Assembly (NCBI GenBank): GCA_037179335.1
Contig: JAKZHN010000039.1
Span: 124,001-188,000, forward strand
From: Cyclaneusma minus
Lineage: Eukaryota > Ascomycota > Leotiomycetes > Marthamycetales > Marthamycetaceae
Direction: 5' to 3'
DNA: 64,000 nt
Shown here: piece after piece, positions 34,910 through 45,567 of the stretch
How the letters are laid out: the number at the start of each line of letters is the position of its first letter
Position numbering within the stretch: the stretch's first letter is position 1
Translations under genes and position numbers: made by a program
The notes under the pieces: model-generated
Database searches by the model: none
The model's input: the letters and a program-made list of their open reading frames with translations, nothing else
What the model was told of the DNA's origin: nothing

Positions 34910-35764
34910 CTACTTCATGGACTGGAATTTCTCTAAAGCAGCCCTCAACCAAGCCTCTTCCCTGCTGGGATCTTCGACGAGTGACTTGCAAGATGGCGAG
35001 GCCATTTTCTTGCTCACAGCAGTCCTCATGTTATCGCGAGCATCGTTCCACTTCTTGAGAGCATCCTCCCACTTCTTGCTAGCAGGCCAGTACTTCTGGA
35101 TCGCAGCCTCCAGCCTCTCCGGCTGCGTTTCCTTGACTTCTTCGGCCTGCGTAACCTCTTCCACGAGTTGAGCCGCCTCCTTGTGGGCCTGTATCTCCCC
35201 CTCTCTGGCCTGCTTGACCTCGACCGCGAGCTGTCTGGCATGTCCCCACCACGCAATGGTGTCGATGACTGCTTCAATGCGGTCGAGATCTGGGCGAGGG
35301 ACGGTTTGGTGCTTTTGGAGTTCCGCAAGAAGCTTTCTGAGAAGCTAGAAATAGTTAAAATTTCATTTGGACTTTATGCTTTATGGATAGATGGGATGTA
35401 GACATACGGCTTCGGTAGCTTCAACACACGCCAAGCAGAAGTTGGCCAGGGCAGCTGAGCCTGGATTGTCCTCGCAGTATTTGACCATACTGGCCACATC
35501 GTCGACGGTAATATCGACGGTTCGGGTAGTATGGATTGGGAAGGGCGTCTGGAGTAGGCGGGGAAGATTTTGATCGGCTTCGGTAGCTTCGACACAAGTC
35601 AAGGAGAACTTAGCCAGGGCAACTGAGCCTGGATTTGCCTGGCAGTATTTGATCATACTGACCACATCGTCGACGGTAATCTCGACGGTTCGGGTAGTAT
35701 GGATTGGGAAGGGCGCTTGGAGGAGGCGGGGAAGCTTATGATCGGCTCCGGATTCTTCTGCCAT
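34910..35764 (-). CDS. Two-exon helical family protein, member 3, with duplicated exon-1 module (subgroup II)
   Basis: Exons 35764-35408 and 35344-34910, 63 bp phase-0 intron; 263 aa. The start MAEESGADHKLP aligns with member 2 (MTADSAANHQLA). Exon 1 contains two consecutive copies of a 56-residue module (RLLQ[AT]PFPIHTTRTV[ED]ITVDD...), each ending C-[AV]EATEA. The second copy runs into the splice donor at the same place as in member 2, so a module the size of exon 1 was duplicated internally. Exon 2 starts LLRKLLAELQKHQTV and continues as a long charged helix (EAAQLVEEVTQAEEVKETQ), probably coiled coil. An earlier in-frame ATG at 35884 is less likely by comparison with paralogues. Function unknown. 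Confidence 0.68.
35411..35746. repeat. 168-bp tandem duplication inside exon 1 of member 3
   Basis: 35411-35578 and 35579-35746 are near-identical (for example the shared TCGACGGTTCGGGTAGTATG). The 168 bp period is exactly 56 codons, so the frame is kept. Confidence 0.88.
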
Positions 35765-36554
35765 TGTGAGACTGGTGGCTTGTGATGGGAGTTGGAGACA
35801 GATAGTTGGCGGTGGTTTGCAGAGTGGCCCAGATCTTACGCTGCTCGGTAGCAGTGAAGGCGCAGTGAAATTCTTTCGATCCATGAAGGTGGTGCAGATG
35901 AATGCGAGATATTCCGCGTGCCATAAGGGATGTTTGACGGAATTTGCGCGCCAGCTGCGACAAGCAGATGCTCACAAGTGACGTGCCAGAAAGGGCCAAT
36001 AGCTCCTAAGTCTCAGGCTGCATATCATCACGTTGAAAGGCTTTGAATTCAAAGTTGATGCACCAGTACTTTTATGTCAGGAGTTATGATTTCCAGGGAT
36101 TTTGTCCAATTGTGTACTTCATTGATGAACTACCCCTTTTCGTCCTTATGTCTTTGACTGAATGGGCTTTAGGGTCCGAAAAATGGCAGGAATCTGTGGA
36201 TCTGGGGTGGATCTTCCTCCTTTCACCCAGCGTCGTTTGTCGACCTCAGATTTCGTTGCCATGATGGAGAATGTTGGCTGGTGACAGGAGGTAGATGTGA
36301 GTGACTACCTCAAAGCTTCTGCTTTTCGAGAACAGCTCGACGAGCAGGTAAGGTATCCAACGGTTTTGAAATAGCTCGCAATTCCCAGGCAACTGATCGT
36401 CACATTCGAAAAGCATGAACCAGAACTTAATCACTCGATTCTAGGTAGTCACGGATTGCGATTTCTGGCAATTGTACACCTGACAAACAAGCACAACAAA
36501 CCCGAATCATCATGGCTGAATGTCATCTTTGTTGTTACTCCTTGAGCTCTGCTT
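35765..36554. other. Intergenic region between members 3 and 4
   Basis: No supported gene on either strand. Confidence 0.4.
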
Positions 36555-37190
36555 TCATTCAACTCGGCCAGCATCCGCCTTGACCATCGTCCATCTCATC
36601 AGCACTTTCTCCTCCTTCTCGCCATCATTCTTGCGACGCTCTCTGATCCTCGGAAGGAGATGGACACGGTAGTGTTCGACGCCGTTGTCCCACTCCATCG
36701 AAAGCATTAACCACTCATCCAGCTTCTCCTCCCACTCCTCCACAAGGCGTTGGCATCCCCTCTTGGCTCGAAGAGTTTCAGTATCAACCAGGAATTCTCC
36801 GAGTGGCATCATCTTGTCGTAAATCGCCATGTTCCATTCGTACATGACCTTCTCGTCCTTCCAGATTCTGAGCTTTGAAATGACGGTCTCGATCTCGTGG
36901 ATGAATGTATCGGACACGGTTTTCTGGGACTGGAGCTGGGTAAGTTGTCCTTGGAGACGCTAGGGATGATTAGAGTCCTGGTTGGGCAGAAACTGGCGTC
37001 ATGGAATTGGTCGACGTACAATTGCCAGAGCTTCGTCGCGCTGGAAGCGACCCATAATTGCGCAGTGGATGTTGACTTGCTTGTCGTGGATATTCTTGTG
37101 GTATTGTACGATGCTTCGTATGAAATTCATCGTGACGTGCATTTTGGGATAGGTTTGCTGGAGTAAGAAATCCGTGTTGTTTGTTGGCAT
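36555..37190 (-). CDS. Two-exon helical family protein, array member 4
   Basis: Exons 37190-37020 and 36959-36555 with a 60 bp phase-0 intron (GTACGT...CCCTAG); 191 aa. Exon 1 starts MPTNNTDFLLQQ and ends DEALAI; exon 2 begins RLQGQLTQLQSQ. The chain is rich in Glu, Lys, Arg and Trp (LVEEWEEKLDEWLMLSMEW), probably a helical bundle or coiled coil. There is no signal peptide or membrane span. Its exon layout equals that of the neighbouring genes, though sequence similarity is weak. Function unknown. Confidence 0.58.
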
Positions 37191-38926
37191 GTCAATGGCC
37201 CAAGCAATACGCACAGGAATGATGAAATTCGAGCAAGAGCCGAAATGGTGCTCTGTATTAGTGCCAGGTGGGTATCGAAGATGAGTGGATGTAGACGGCA
37301 GCGCGAAATGGCAGCAACTGCACTTAGATCTAGAGGACTAGAACACGATAATAGTGCCAAATCAAAACATTTCAGGCGTATATTTATCAAAGCACAAGCC
37401 ACAAAGTGAGTTAATGGAATTGCTAAAAACAAAGTCATCGGCCGGGAGCTTATATATGGTCTAGCTCCTCACATGCAGGGAAGGGAGGCAAGAAGGTGAT
37501 CAAAGATCAGTGTATTGCAGGGTACAGCTAGCCAAGCTAGCTCCAGTCCCCCGAAGGTCTCTTCTAACATAAAGTGTCATGAGAAAAGCTCACGTAGCGT
37601 TTTGCAAATACGCTAAAAACGTGTGCGTGAAGGCTCGAGCTAAAGCTTAGCCGACCATAAGCTATATGGGGTGGGTAGGAAGGAAAGACTGAGCGACGGC
37701 ACCCCTAACGGTACCCCTGGCCGCTCAACCACCTGACCGGTCAGCTGCCTCCTTACCACCATATGGCCCCATCATTTAAAGGCTTTCGAATTGATCGCTT
37801 GGTCCCAAAGGGTTGTTGCAGAATAGCGCCTTAGCAGCTATTAGTCAGTTAGAGGTCTATATATACGGACGAGAGAGGGCTTTTTTAGCTCTTCTCTCTT
37901 CAGTCCTCTTTATACCTCTTCTTCTTATACGATAATTATAAGTCCGATTTGCGCTTAAGGCTTTCTCTTTCGCCGCTGCGCTATATCGCTAGCATAGAAA
38001 AGAGTTGACTTCTCTAACGGCGCTTCCAATCCTTTACCACGTCGTTGTCGTACCTTCTTTTTCTTATTTCTTTCTGGCAGACCGCTGCTATTGAAGATTC
38101 CTGGCAGACCACTGCTATTCAAGCTGGGAAACCGCTCCTATTTAAAAACCCTTTGGCAAACCGCTGCGGCTGCTATTAAAAAACCTTACATTAAACTAAC
38201 CATTTTTTACAACCACCTTTTTATACCACAACTCTTATTGTGTGGACCGCTGCCTTAGGCTAGCACTTGCCTCAGGCACGTGGCACGCGCCCCGTGCCCG
38301 GAGCGCTTAGCCCTTAGCTTAGCGCTACCTAGCCTTGGAGAGCCTTGGGGACCCCCATAGCTCCCCTGCGGCCCTCCCTTCCCATTCCTTCTGAATAGCC
38401 AATACACTACGTTGTCTATCACCCCAATACGCACTTACCCTGACCCCCAACGGTACGAACACTGATCAGTGATCCTCTCCTTTGAGGATCACAGAACAGC
38501 TACGGCCTTAAAAGAGACCGTCAAAGTACTGCCTTACCTGACAAGAACAGGAGCTACGCAGTCCAGATCAGCAGCCTTCGTTCCACCACGCAGCATACCA
38601 ATTCAGCTTGCAAGAGCTGAATCTGAAGAACCTCCTCCCGCCATCAAACTGCGCAGTCCCCCGCAGTTCTCTCTCTCCACAGCTCCGTCCCAAGCTGCGC
38701 AGTTCCCTCTTTGCAGCTACAGCTTCAGACTTGAAGCTGCTCTAGCGCAGACCAAGCTTAGCTGCAACACAAAGATCAACCTCTTGCAGCGAGCTCCTCC
38801 TCCTCCCTCCACCAACCACGCATCTTCAAGCCCACCCCGGTGGCCCAAGAAAAGCCCACCCCGCCCGTGGCCAGAATCTTGGTGCCAACTGTCCCCATTC
38901 CTCGACGCTTCTGAGGATAGGCCACC
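37191..38926. other. Gene-free region with possible retroelement debris
   Basis: No supported gene. About 37860-38060 has TATATATACG followed by a long CT-rich run, as in LTR or promoter sequences. 38074-38185 has four diverged copies of TGGCAGACCGCTGCTATT. 38270-38380 is GC-rich with GGCACG palindromes and TTAGC repeats. A 9 bp inverted repeat lies at 38469-38492. Together this could be a decayed retroelement, but no terminal repeats or coding remnants are visible. Confidence 0.35.
38074..38185. repeat. Degenerate ~26-bp tandem repeat (TGGCAGACCGCTGCTATT)
   Basis: Copies begin at 38074, 38101, about 38126 and 38153. The core [AG]ACC[GA]CT[GC]CTATT is kept and spacers vary. Confidence 0.7.
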
Positions 38927-39496
38927 ATGGACGCGATTATGAAGTTGGAGGTGATGAGTAGCCTTAGCATCCGACGAGCCACAGCCTCTGAAGCCGTACG
39001 TTCCACCCAGACGTTCCATGCCGAAAGCCGAATCGCTAACCACTCCCAGCTTCTTCGGGCTCTTTTGAGCGAGGTTCTGAAGCACAAGGCCATCTCGAAG
39101 CACGATCTCTACCGCATCCACAAACTCATCAACAGGCTGCCATTGTGGGGAATGTTGAAACAGACCATCAGAGATACGGAAAAGATCTACGACCACATGC
39201 AAAATGTCGAGCTGCCTTTCGTCGAACTTGCACTGGCTAATGCGAGGGATGCTTCGCTTGTCCCAAAAGTCCCTGGTGGAATAACGGACCGGGAGATCTG
39301 GATGGCTAGGAGCCGAGATGGGATGAATACGTTCAGGGCTACCCAGCAAAGATATGCCGCTGCCTCTCGGATCATGAAGTGTCTCTCGGAAAGATTGAAA
39401 TTCCTGGGACCTCGCGGTCTCCATATGATCGAGGATGCCAGAGAAGAGGAGGCATTTTTGAGGGCCGAGTTAGCGAAAGTCCTCCCCACGGAGTAG
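38927..39496 (+). CDS. Two-exon helical family protein, member 5 (subgroup II), truncated start
   Basis: Exons 38927-38995 and 39050-39496; 171 aa. The ATG sits in an ideal context (gccaccATGg) just after an in-frame stop. The 54 bp intron (GTACGT, CTAAC branch, CCCAG) is a multiple of three without a stop, so it could be missed as coding. Its position is proven by alignment with member 2, where the intron separates RRTEA from LLRG; here ATASEA joins LLRALL. Exon 2 has ANARDASLVPKVPGG and TDREIWMARSRD, and ends EEEAFLRAELAKVL, like the EEAWLRAALEKF of member 3. Exon 1 is only 23 codons against 63 in member 2, so the 5' part seems lost or sits in an unseen exon. Confidence 0.62.
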   Translation: MDAIMKLEVMSSLSIRRATASEAVRSTQTFHAESRIANHSQLLRALLSEVLKHKAISKHDLYRIHKLINRLPLWGMLKQTIRDTEKIYDHMQNVELPFVELALANARDASLVPKVPGGITDREIWMARSRDGMNTFRATQQRYAAASRIMKCLSERLKFLGPRGLHMIEDAREEEAFLRAELAKVLPTE

Positions 39497-39556
39497 GGAG
39501 GGTGGACGTCACCTACGCCGACGCATCGTGGTAGCTCAATACTTAAAACCTACCAT

Positions 39557-39715
39557 CTATTCCCTTACCAAATCTCCGAACTGCGTGATCCATATCTCTC
39601 TTCCGTTCTCCATATGCAGACAGCCAGAGGCGCCCGCGTCGATACCCACGACAGCTTCTGCCAGATCTTGCGTCTGCTCGAGTAGAGTCACATGTATCTT
39701 CTCAATCACCATCCA
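39557..39715 (-). pseudogene. Short coding-like fragment, unknown
   Basis: A minus-strand frame of about 53 codons reads WMVIEKIHVTLLEQTQ, then GIDAGASGCLHMENG, and ends GDLVRE before a stop. It looks protein-like but has no upstream continuation: an in-frame stop lies just before it. It may be a remnant or a lost exon. Unrecognised. Confidence 0.25.
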
Positions 39716-39762
39716 CATGCTTGTTCATCCTACCGACGATAGTCTCGGTTTAATCAAGGGCT

Positions 39763-39790
39763 GAGTATAGCTCGGCGGCGAGCTATACTC
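39763..39790. repeat. Perfect 12-bp inverted repeat (hairpin)
   Basis: GAGTATAGCTCG, a 4-base loop, then CGAGCTATACTC. It lies between member 5 and the pseudogene. It could act as a terminator-like or breakpoint structure; no function is shown. Confidence 0.8.
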
Positions 39791-40271
39791 CTGAGGTTGC
39801 GATGGTACGCCCGTTCAAGTCTAAAATTTGTCTGCAGGCTGGTTTGAACATACAATATTGAAGATCTAGAGGAAATACCGCCTCTCGAGTTACCGTAGGC
39901 TTAGGAAGCTGGTATAGGGTCCCGCGACAATCAGGTATGCGATTGCGCAGGACTTCTTGCCAATATCGGTGCGCAGGAGATCCGCGTCCCTGTTAAGAGT
40001 ATTGTTTTAGTCCATGCCGCAAGTCACTTTGGGAGTTGGAGGTGGGCTCTATCGCCGAGATGAATCCTGAATAACTGAGCAAGGAAGTTGAGGTGTTCTC
40101 CAGGATCTACGCAAACAAGAGAAAACCGCAAATACACAGTCACAGCAATATTGAAATCGCATGTTCTTTTTATTTGAAAAAGGCAAAAAAGTCATAGAAT
40201 TGTGTAAATAGCGGAGTGGCTAAGCTGTGACTTTGCTAAGAGTACGAAGATAGTCTCCGTTTACCAACAAC

Positions 40272-40538
40272 TCATCCCGAGTCAAGATAAGTGAGTGCTA
40301 GAATTTGTGCCAGCTTGTGGATGTCCAGATCAGACATGCTGGTGAATTGCAGCTGAGCACCGAGAACGCTCTCTAGCACCCTAAGAACCATGATGCTGAC
40401 GCCCGTCTGCTCAGCCTACATAGCGCAGGCGATGAGAGGCAAGGTTGCCTCAATGCAGCAAGAGTTGGAGGAGGACTCGATGACGGTAGGAGAGTGTTTT
40501 TCGAGCGCGTAACTTCGGGATTGGAGATGTTGGTCTTG
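40272..40538 (-). pseudogene. C-terminal remnant, probably of a fungal transcription factor
   Basis: A minus-strand frame reads YALEKHSPTVIESSSNSCC, then EATLPLIACAM, a TAG stop (40416-40418), then VLRVLESVLGAQLQF and MSDLDIHKLAQILALTYLDSG before a normal stop. The style (ESVLGAQL, then a short amphipathic helix at the C-terminus) resembles the ends of fungal Zn2Cys6/AflR-like regulators, but this is impression, not proof. The internal TAG could come from CAG by a C-to-T change, as RIP produces. Upstream the frame is closed. Confidence 0.4.
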
Positions 40539-40615
40539 TTAAGCTCGAAGGCACGCTGCTGTTCTTGTTCGATAGGATAGGGAGGGAGGAGGGTATGGCA
40601 TCAATTGCCTTTGCC

Positions 40616-41101
40616 CTAAGAGTCCTTGGGATTCTCCGATTTCAATTGAGCCCTCAATATTTTCTTCATATCAAAGGCGTCCGGCGCGTCCCCATAAGCC
40701 GCCTTGTTCTGGAGATCCTTGCCTTTGTTCATCTCAATCGTCCACTCTCCATCCAATTCCCAGAATCTCGCGGCCCGCCTCTCCGTTTCTTGGGCCAAAC
40801 GTGTGCAGCTGGGGAAATGCGAAACAACGTCCACAATCAAGTCGCAAAGCTCTCTCGTCACCTGGCGCAGCGTCTCTATTTTGTTCTGGACGTCATCGAG
40901 CTCGTGCCAATGATTGATTTGGCGATGGCGGCCTCGACTCGGGATGGTATCGACGGGTCGATCGATGGATTCTTGCTCTGGAGCTGTGACAGAAGTCGTC
41001 GGAGGCACCGGAAACATGTGAGCAGGCTGGCTTAGATGTGGATGTTCGGCCGGGTAACCTACCGCCGCTTGATCCACTGCGATTTCACACAATTGCGCCA
41101 A
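40616..41101 (-). CDS. Probable family member 6 (subgroup III), exon 1 unresolved
   Basis: The open frame ends at 40616 after an 160-codon stretch without its own ATG. A donor-like GTAGGT follows DQAA near 41065, and the downstream part (VQNKIETLRQVTRELCDLI, then a Trp/Glu-rich segment FWELDGEWTIEMNK) is charged and helical like its neighbours. Another coding-like minus-strand segment (SDIEIGDAEESELTIYSIP, 41190-41376) may be part of the same gene. I could not assemble a full model. Function unknown. Confidence 0.38.
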   Translation of the reverse strand: MAQLCEIAVDQAAVGYPAEHPHLSQPAHMFPVPPTTSVTAPEQESIDRPVDTIPSRGRHRQINHWHELDDVQNKIETLRQVTRELCDLIVDVVSHFPSCTRLAQETERRAARFWELDGEWTIEMNKGKDLQNKAAYGDAPDAFDMKKILRAQLKSENPKDS

Positions 41102-42643
41102 TCTACCGGAATTGTTTGCTAGGGCATTCTGTACTCTTCGGTACCTAGGGAGGCGTCGCCCATGTAGTTGAGGCAGTTTTGTTCTTTCTAAAAAATGCGC
41201 TCGTTGGAGCTGTGCTGGTGGCGGACGGACGAGTCAGGCTCGAAAAATGCCACTATATCGTGGGATTCTTTCTTGGCAGGAGGGATGCTGTAGATAGTGA
41301 GTTCGGATTCTTCGGCGTCACCGATCTCGATGTCGGAGTGGTCAGAATTTGATGCATTCGAGGAGCACTCCAACACGCGAAGCTAGGAGATTCTGGGCCA
41401 TTGTGGATGTTGTAGGTAATGCGCCGTTCGAGAGGAGAGGAGTCGGTTCTTGAGGGTTAATTTTGGTATGAAGAGTGGTGGCTTGATAACTCAAGTGGTA
41501 AGCTGCGGACTGTGAACTGAATACAAGGCTTGCGCAGAGGCTGGTAAGGTGCGGTTTGCGATGTGGTTGACTATTTCGAGGTTCAGAGAATATCGAGCTT
41601 TGATATGAAAGAGGAGAAAAAGAAAGAGAATCGAAGAGATTTGATGGTATATTTGAACCCTGGTGCCGCGCTAATGCCCGCTAGTTTCGCTCGCTTGGCG
41701 GCAGAAAAGTTGTTTACCGAATACTAAGCGAGCGAGATTTAGATTTGAAGTTGTAGGAAAAAGAGAGTGGGGCTGCTGTTGTGGTAAAAAAGTGACGGAT
41801 GGACTAGGGACTGGGATTATCACATTGCTGAGCAGGCAAAATTGTAAGGACGTATGATAATAGCTAAAGGAATAATAGCTCTGTGGGAGTGCAGCTAGGA
41901 TTAAATGAAGACGGCTAGTAGCTAGAGACTGTAAAAGGCTACTCATGAAGCTGGTCACATGGCCTGGGTATAACTGTGCCGTATATTGTTGCCGAGGATT
42001 GTTTTGTCGATTATTGAAAAAGCTTGATGTAAGTTTCAGGGGCTTAGAAAGCCAACAGCTTGAGGAGTTGTTTAATAGTAACTTTAATTCGTTACTCGAC
42101 GAGCTGAAAAGGAACTGCAAATAGTCAAATACCAGACACTAGGAAATATCCGAAATAAAGCAAGTAAATATTAGTATACCAAGGTGCAAATTTCAAAATA
42201 CCTTGAAGAAACAAGGATCTTATTTATCAGTTGTCAGACTCGGTCCTTCAGCATAATCTATCTGCAAAACCGTTTTTCGTGACATCGTGTTGGAATTCAC
42301 TTACCTTTGGCCAAACTCCCCCTTTTTTGCGAATACAGCAAGTCAGGCATGTGTCCACGTGTTCTCGATTTTTCCCCCGATTCTCTAGCTGCCAGTCCCA
42401 AACGCGATCGTTTGGGTTACAATCACAGGCCGTCCATAAGTATCAAGCATCAAAGCAATGAATAACGAGTTCAGGAAAATCTCCTTCACTATCGGTATTT
42501 GCTAGCAGTCTTGCAATTTGGTCAGCCAGGCGGGAGTGATAAACAGGCCAAAACATCTTTGCATCTCCAGTTCCAATGACCCAGCTCTTCCAAGCATTCC
42601 ACCCACAACCTTCACCCACTGAGCATCAGCATCCCAGCAACTG
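41102..42643. other. Intergenic region between members 6 and 7
   Basis: Apart from the possible extra exon at 41190-41376 I see no gene. 41640-42230 is rather AT-rich. Confidence 0.4.
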
Positions 42644-43462
42644 TTAGGCACGCCGCTCAGCAAGCAGTTCAGTAATCCGTTCCGTATACGACCTCCCCAC
42701 ACTATCATAAAGCTCTGTCACCACCTGCTGATACTTGGTGTAAGCCCGCCAAATCTCCGCCATGGAGTCTATCATCTCCTTATGGCTCTGAAGTAGCCTA
42801 ACACGCAATTGCAGGATCCGATGAATCTTTTCTTGAATCTTTTCCTCGTCCCCCATTCCGCTCACTGCGCCATCGGAAGGCCGAGTGCTCAATATAGCCT
42901 TGAGTAGGGCGTTTAGCTGCGTTGCTGAAGCGTAGGTCTCTTGTATAAGAACGTATTCTTGGGCCGAAAGATGTCGCTCCCTTGTCATTTGGCGAGCTGC
43001 GTTGGCGGCCAATTCAATTTGTTCGGCCGATGGATGGTCTGCGAACCTGCGTGACGTTTCGTAATCCACTTGATAGTGCTAGAGCTAAGTTAGTCAGAAA
43101 GCAGAGAGGTAGTAGAGAGATGGTTTGGTACGTACACATGCACGCTCCACGTCTTTCTTTACGCCTTCTGCGTCGTCCAAGACCTGAGGGATATAGTCAG
43201 CTGCCTCTTTGACCAGAATGCTGAGTTCTTCGCGCAATTCCTTAGAGCACGGAGTGGATGGGTCGGAGGGTATTGTAGACGGGTTGTTCTGAAAACTGGT
43301 GCAAGGAGGAGAGATTAGAGGACTGTAGGGCTCTGTGTAAGAGCGTGGGGATGAGGCCTTGATGCTGATGCTGAGGTTAAGGGCTGCAATAGCCTTCTCG
43401 GACGAGTTGACAGCTTCTCTGTCATCGCCCGGAACGACCGGAGGAAGTTTGTGTGAGGCCAT
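42644..43462 (-). CDS. Two-exon helical family protein, member 7 (subgroup III)
   Basis: Exons 43462-43136 and 43078-42644, 57 bp phase-0 intron (GTACGT, CTAAC branch, CTCTAG); 253 aa. Start MASHKLPPVVPG. Exon 1 is longer than in other members, with a Pro/Ser-rich low-complexity middle, then a helical part (ELREELSILVKEAADYIPQ). Exon 2 is helical: IQETYASATQLNALLKAIL, and IHRILQLRVRLLQSHKEMI, a leucine-heptad stretch. There is no signal peptide or membrane span. Related in layout, and weakly in sequence, to members 8 and 9. Function unknown. Confidence 0.62.
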
Positions 43463-43911
43463 CTGGTGCGTGCTCCTTGTCGTGACCGTGATGCAGGTGG
43501 ATGATTTGGAAGAACTGCAGAGCTGCACAGCCCTCTCGAGTCTTGGGGAGTGTGGAGATTGAGCTGAGGTCTTATCTAGGCCTCAGGACACGAATATGAT
43601 GCAGCTGTCGGTCACCTTACCTGACTTTGAGATTTGAGATTGAAATTGAAGGGAAGTTGCCAGCAGAGAAAATTGCGTGATACGGCTGCTTATGAGGAAC
43701 GCAATCCATAGCCTTTCCATCCCTGGCCTTTTTATTAATATGGTAGAATGGACGAGTTAATGGAAGCCGCTGTCACAAGTTGTATTTGCTAGCAGCTTTG
43801 TGGTCTCGTCAGCCGAGCTAGAGATAGTAAAACCAAAACGCCTTTTTGCATCTCAGCTTCCAAGTTCCAAATCCCTCAAGTGTCCCATCCACCACCGTCG
43901 CTCTCTAGAAT

Positions 43912-44682
43912 CTAACGACATAGCTTCGTCAAAATCTCCTTGATCTCCTCCACGCTGCTACCTTGAATCCTCCTTGCTAGCTCATCCATAACCGCCATCT
44001 CCGCCATCTCCAACTCCTTAATCTTTCCTTGTATCTCCTTCCTAGACTCCTCAAACTCTCCCCGTATCTCCTCAGTCTTTCTCAGCATTTCCGTACGCTT
44101 TTCAACAATCTTCCTAGACTCCTTGGCTATCTCATCCATCGTTTCCTCGAGCGGAGTGATAGCAAACTGGTTGACTAAGGCGTACACAAGGCGTAACGAT
44201 CTTTCGAGCTTTGCGCAGAGCTTCCTCGATCTAGCACGAGAACTGGGACGGGCGCATCTCGCGAAAGTCTTTTCCGTGTCAAACATCACAGCATGATACT
44301 TCTCGCCCACGTCAACATATTCCTGCGCAATACGCTTTCCATCGTCCCAGAGACCCTCGAGCCTCGTGACTTCACTGGTCGAGAAGCCCATATCAAAAAT
44401 TGATGCGGGAAGGGCATAATTGGCCATCCTTTCTTTGGAGAAAAGTGATATCGCGCTCTTTGGGACAGCCTATGAATGACTTAGTATTCAGTGCTATGGG
44501 AGCGAGATCATGAGGATTGAGGGGTGAGGACGTACCCATTTCTGGCGGACAATAGTTTTGGCATATTCCATCAGCGGGGAAATCTCTTCCCATATGGCAC
44601 GGAGGGTGTCTACAGGCGAGCCGTTGTCATCGATCCAGTCGTTCTCGGCCGGAACGGGCAGATCAGGTAGCTCAGAGGCCAT
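43912..44682 (-). CDS. Two-exon coiled-coil family protein, member 8 (subgroup III)
   Basis: Exons 44682-44536 and 44469-43912, 66 bp phase-0 intron (GTACGT...TCATAG); 234 aa. It starts MASELPDLPVPAEND. Exon 1 ends EYAKTIVRQKW. Exon 2 contains a long, nearly uninterrupted coiled coil in its second half (EIAKESRKIVEKRTEMLRK followed by EEIRGEFEESRKEIQGKIK), ending EEIKEILTKLCR. Like the other members it has no targeting signal. I recognise no domain. The coiled coil suggests oligomerisation or partner binding (inference). Confidence 0.65.
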
Positions 44683-45017
44683 TGTAGAGATTGTGCTCAG
44701 GCAATGACGTTGGTGGAAGAGGTGGAAGAGTTGGAGGAACAGCACAGCTCTCGACTTTCGAGAGTGTGGAGATGTGGTCTTGAGCGGAGGTCTCATATGT
44801 GATGAAGTTTTCGTGAGAAAGCGAGAGAAAAGCAGGACTGGGAGCCATGTTATATAAGTCATTCCATTAGTCGACTACTGCACCGCGTTATCAGACTTCA
44901 AGTTTTGAGTTTATGTCGGAGGGGAAACAGGCAGCAGCAAAGTAAAATCAAAATCCAAGAGTATTGCGTGATAGCAGCCTGCACATGCGAAACTCAATCC
45001 ATAACCTCTCAGCTCCC

Positions 45018-45567
45018 TTACCCCAAGCGAAGCATCTCGATTAAATCCTCCCCAGCCTTCTCAGCAATACGAAAAAACTCCCTCCCCGTCGTTGCAAGCA
45101 TATCCTCGCGCCGACCCATCTCTTGGATCAAATTATACACCCTTTCCTCGACTCGGATTGCTGTAGGGTAGGGAGGCTCAGCATCCGACAATTCGACTAC
45201 CAGGTTCTCTAGCAAAGTCATGGCTTCCTCTCCCATGTCGATGCTTTCTTGCCTCATACGCTGGCTTTCGGCCCAGATGTGTTCGACTCGTTCGATTTGA
45301 TGGTATGTCGCGAGCCTGTCTGCCATTTGATAGGTTGCGAGGCTACGAAGTGTTTCGATTGTAGGAGCGAAGACGATCTGTAGAGGTCTTAGTGATGCAG
45401 GAACGGAATGGACACGAGATGGGGATGTTACGAACTGGGCGACTGCGGAACAAAATTCGTACCACCGTGGTCGCTTCGGAAACTGTTTTCCAGAGAGAAA
45501 GGAGTGCCTCGATGAATTTTTCGGGAGACTCGGCCGCGTGGAGTGGAGTGCGGGAGTTGGAGGCCAT
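45018..45567 (-). CDS. Two-exon helical family protein, member 9 (subgroup III)
   Basis: Start MASNSRTPLHAAES at 45567; exon 2 is 45377-45018 after an acceptor CTACAG. Two donors fit phase 0: GTACGA (exon 1 to 45463) or the less usual GTTCGT (exon 1 to 45436), giving 154 or 163 aa. Exon 1 is like member 8 (LLSLWKTVSEATTVV against LRAIWEEISPLMEYAKTIV). Exon 2: IVFAPTIETLRSLATYQMAD, then IERVEHIWAESQRMRQESI, a helical region similar in style to member 8's IQ/EEH segments. Function unknown. Confidence 0.58.

Noticed and set aside
37577..38460. Solo LTR
   Set aside because: No matching terminal TG...CA repeats with a target duplication could be found.
38469..38942. 157-codon plus-strand frame just before member 5
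   Set aside because: Pro/Ser-rich low complexity, starts in a hairpin and has no relation to the paralogues' exon 1.
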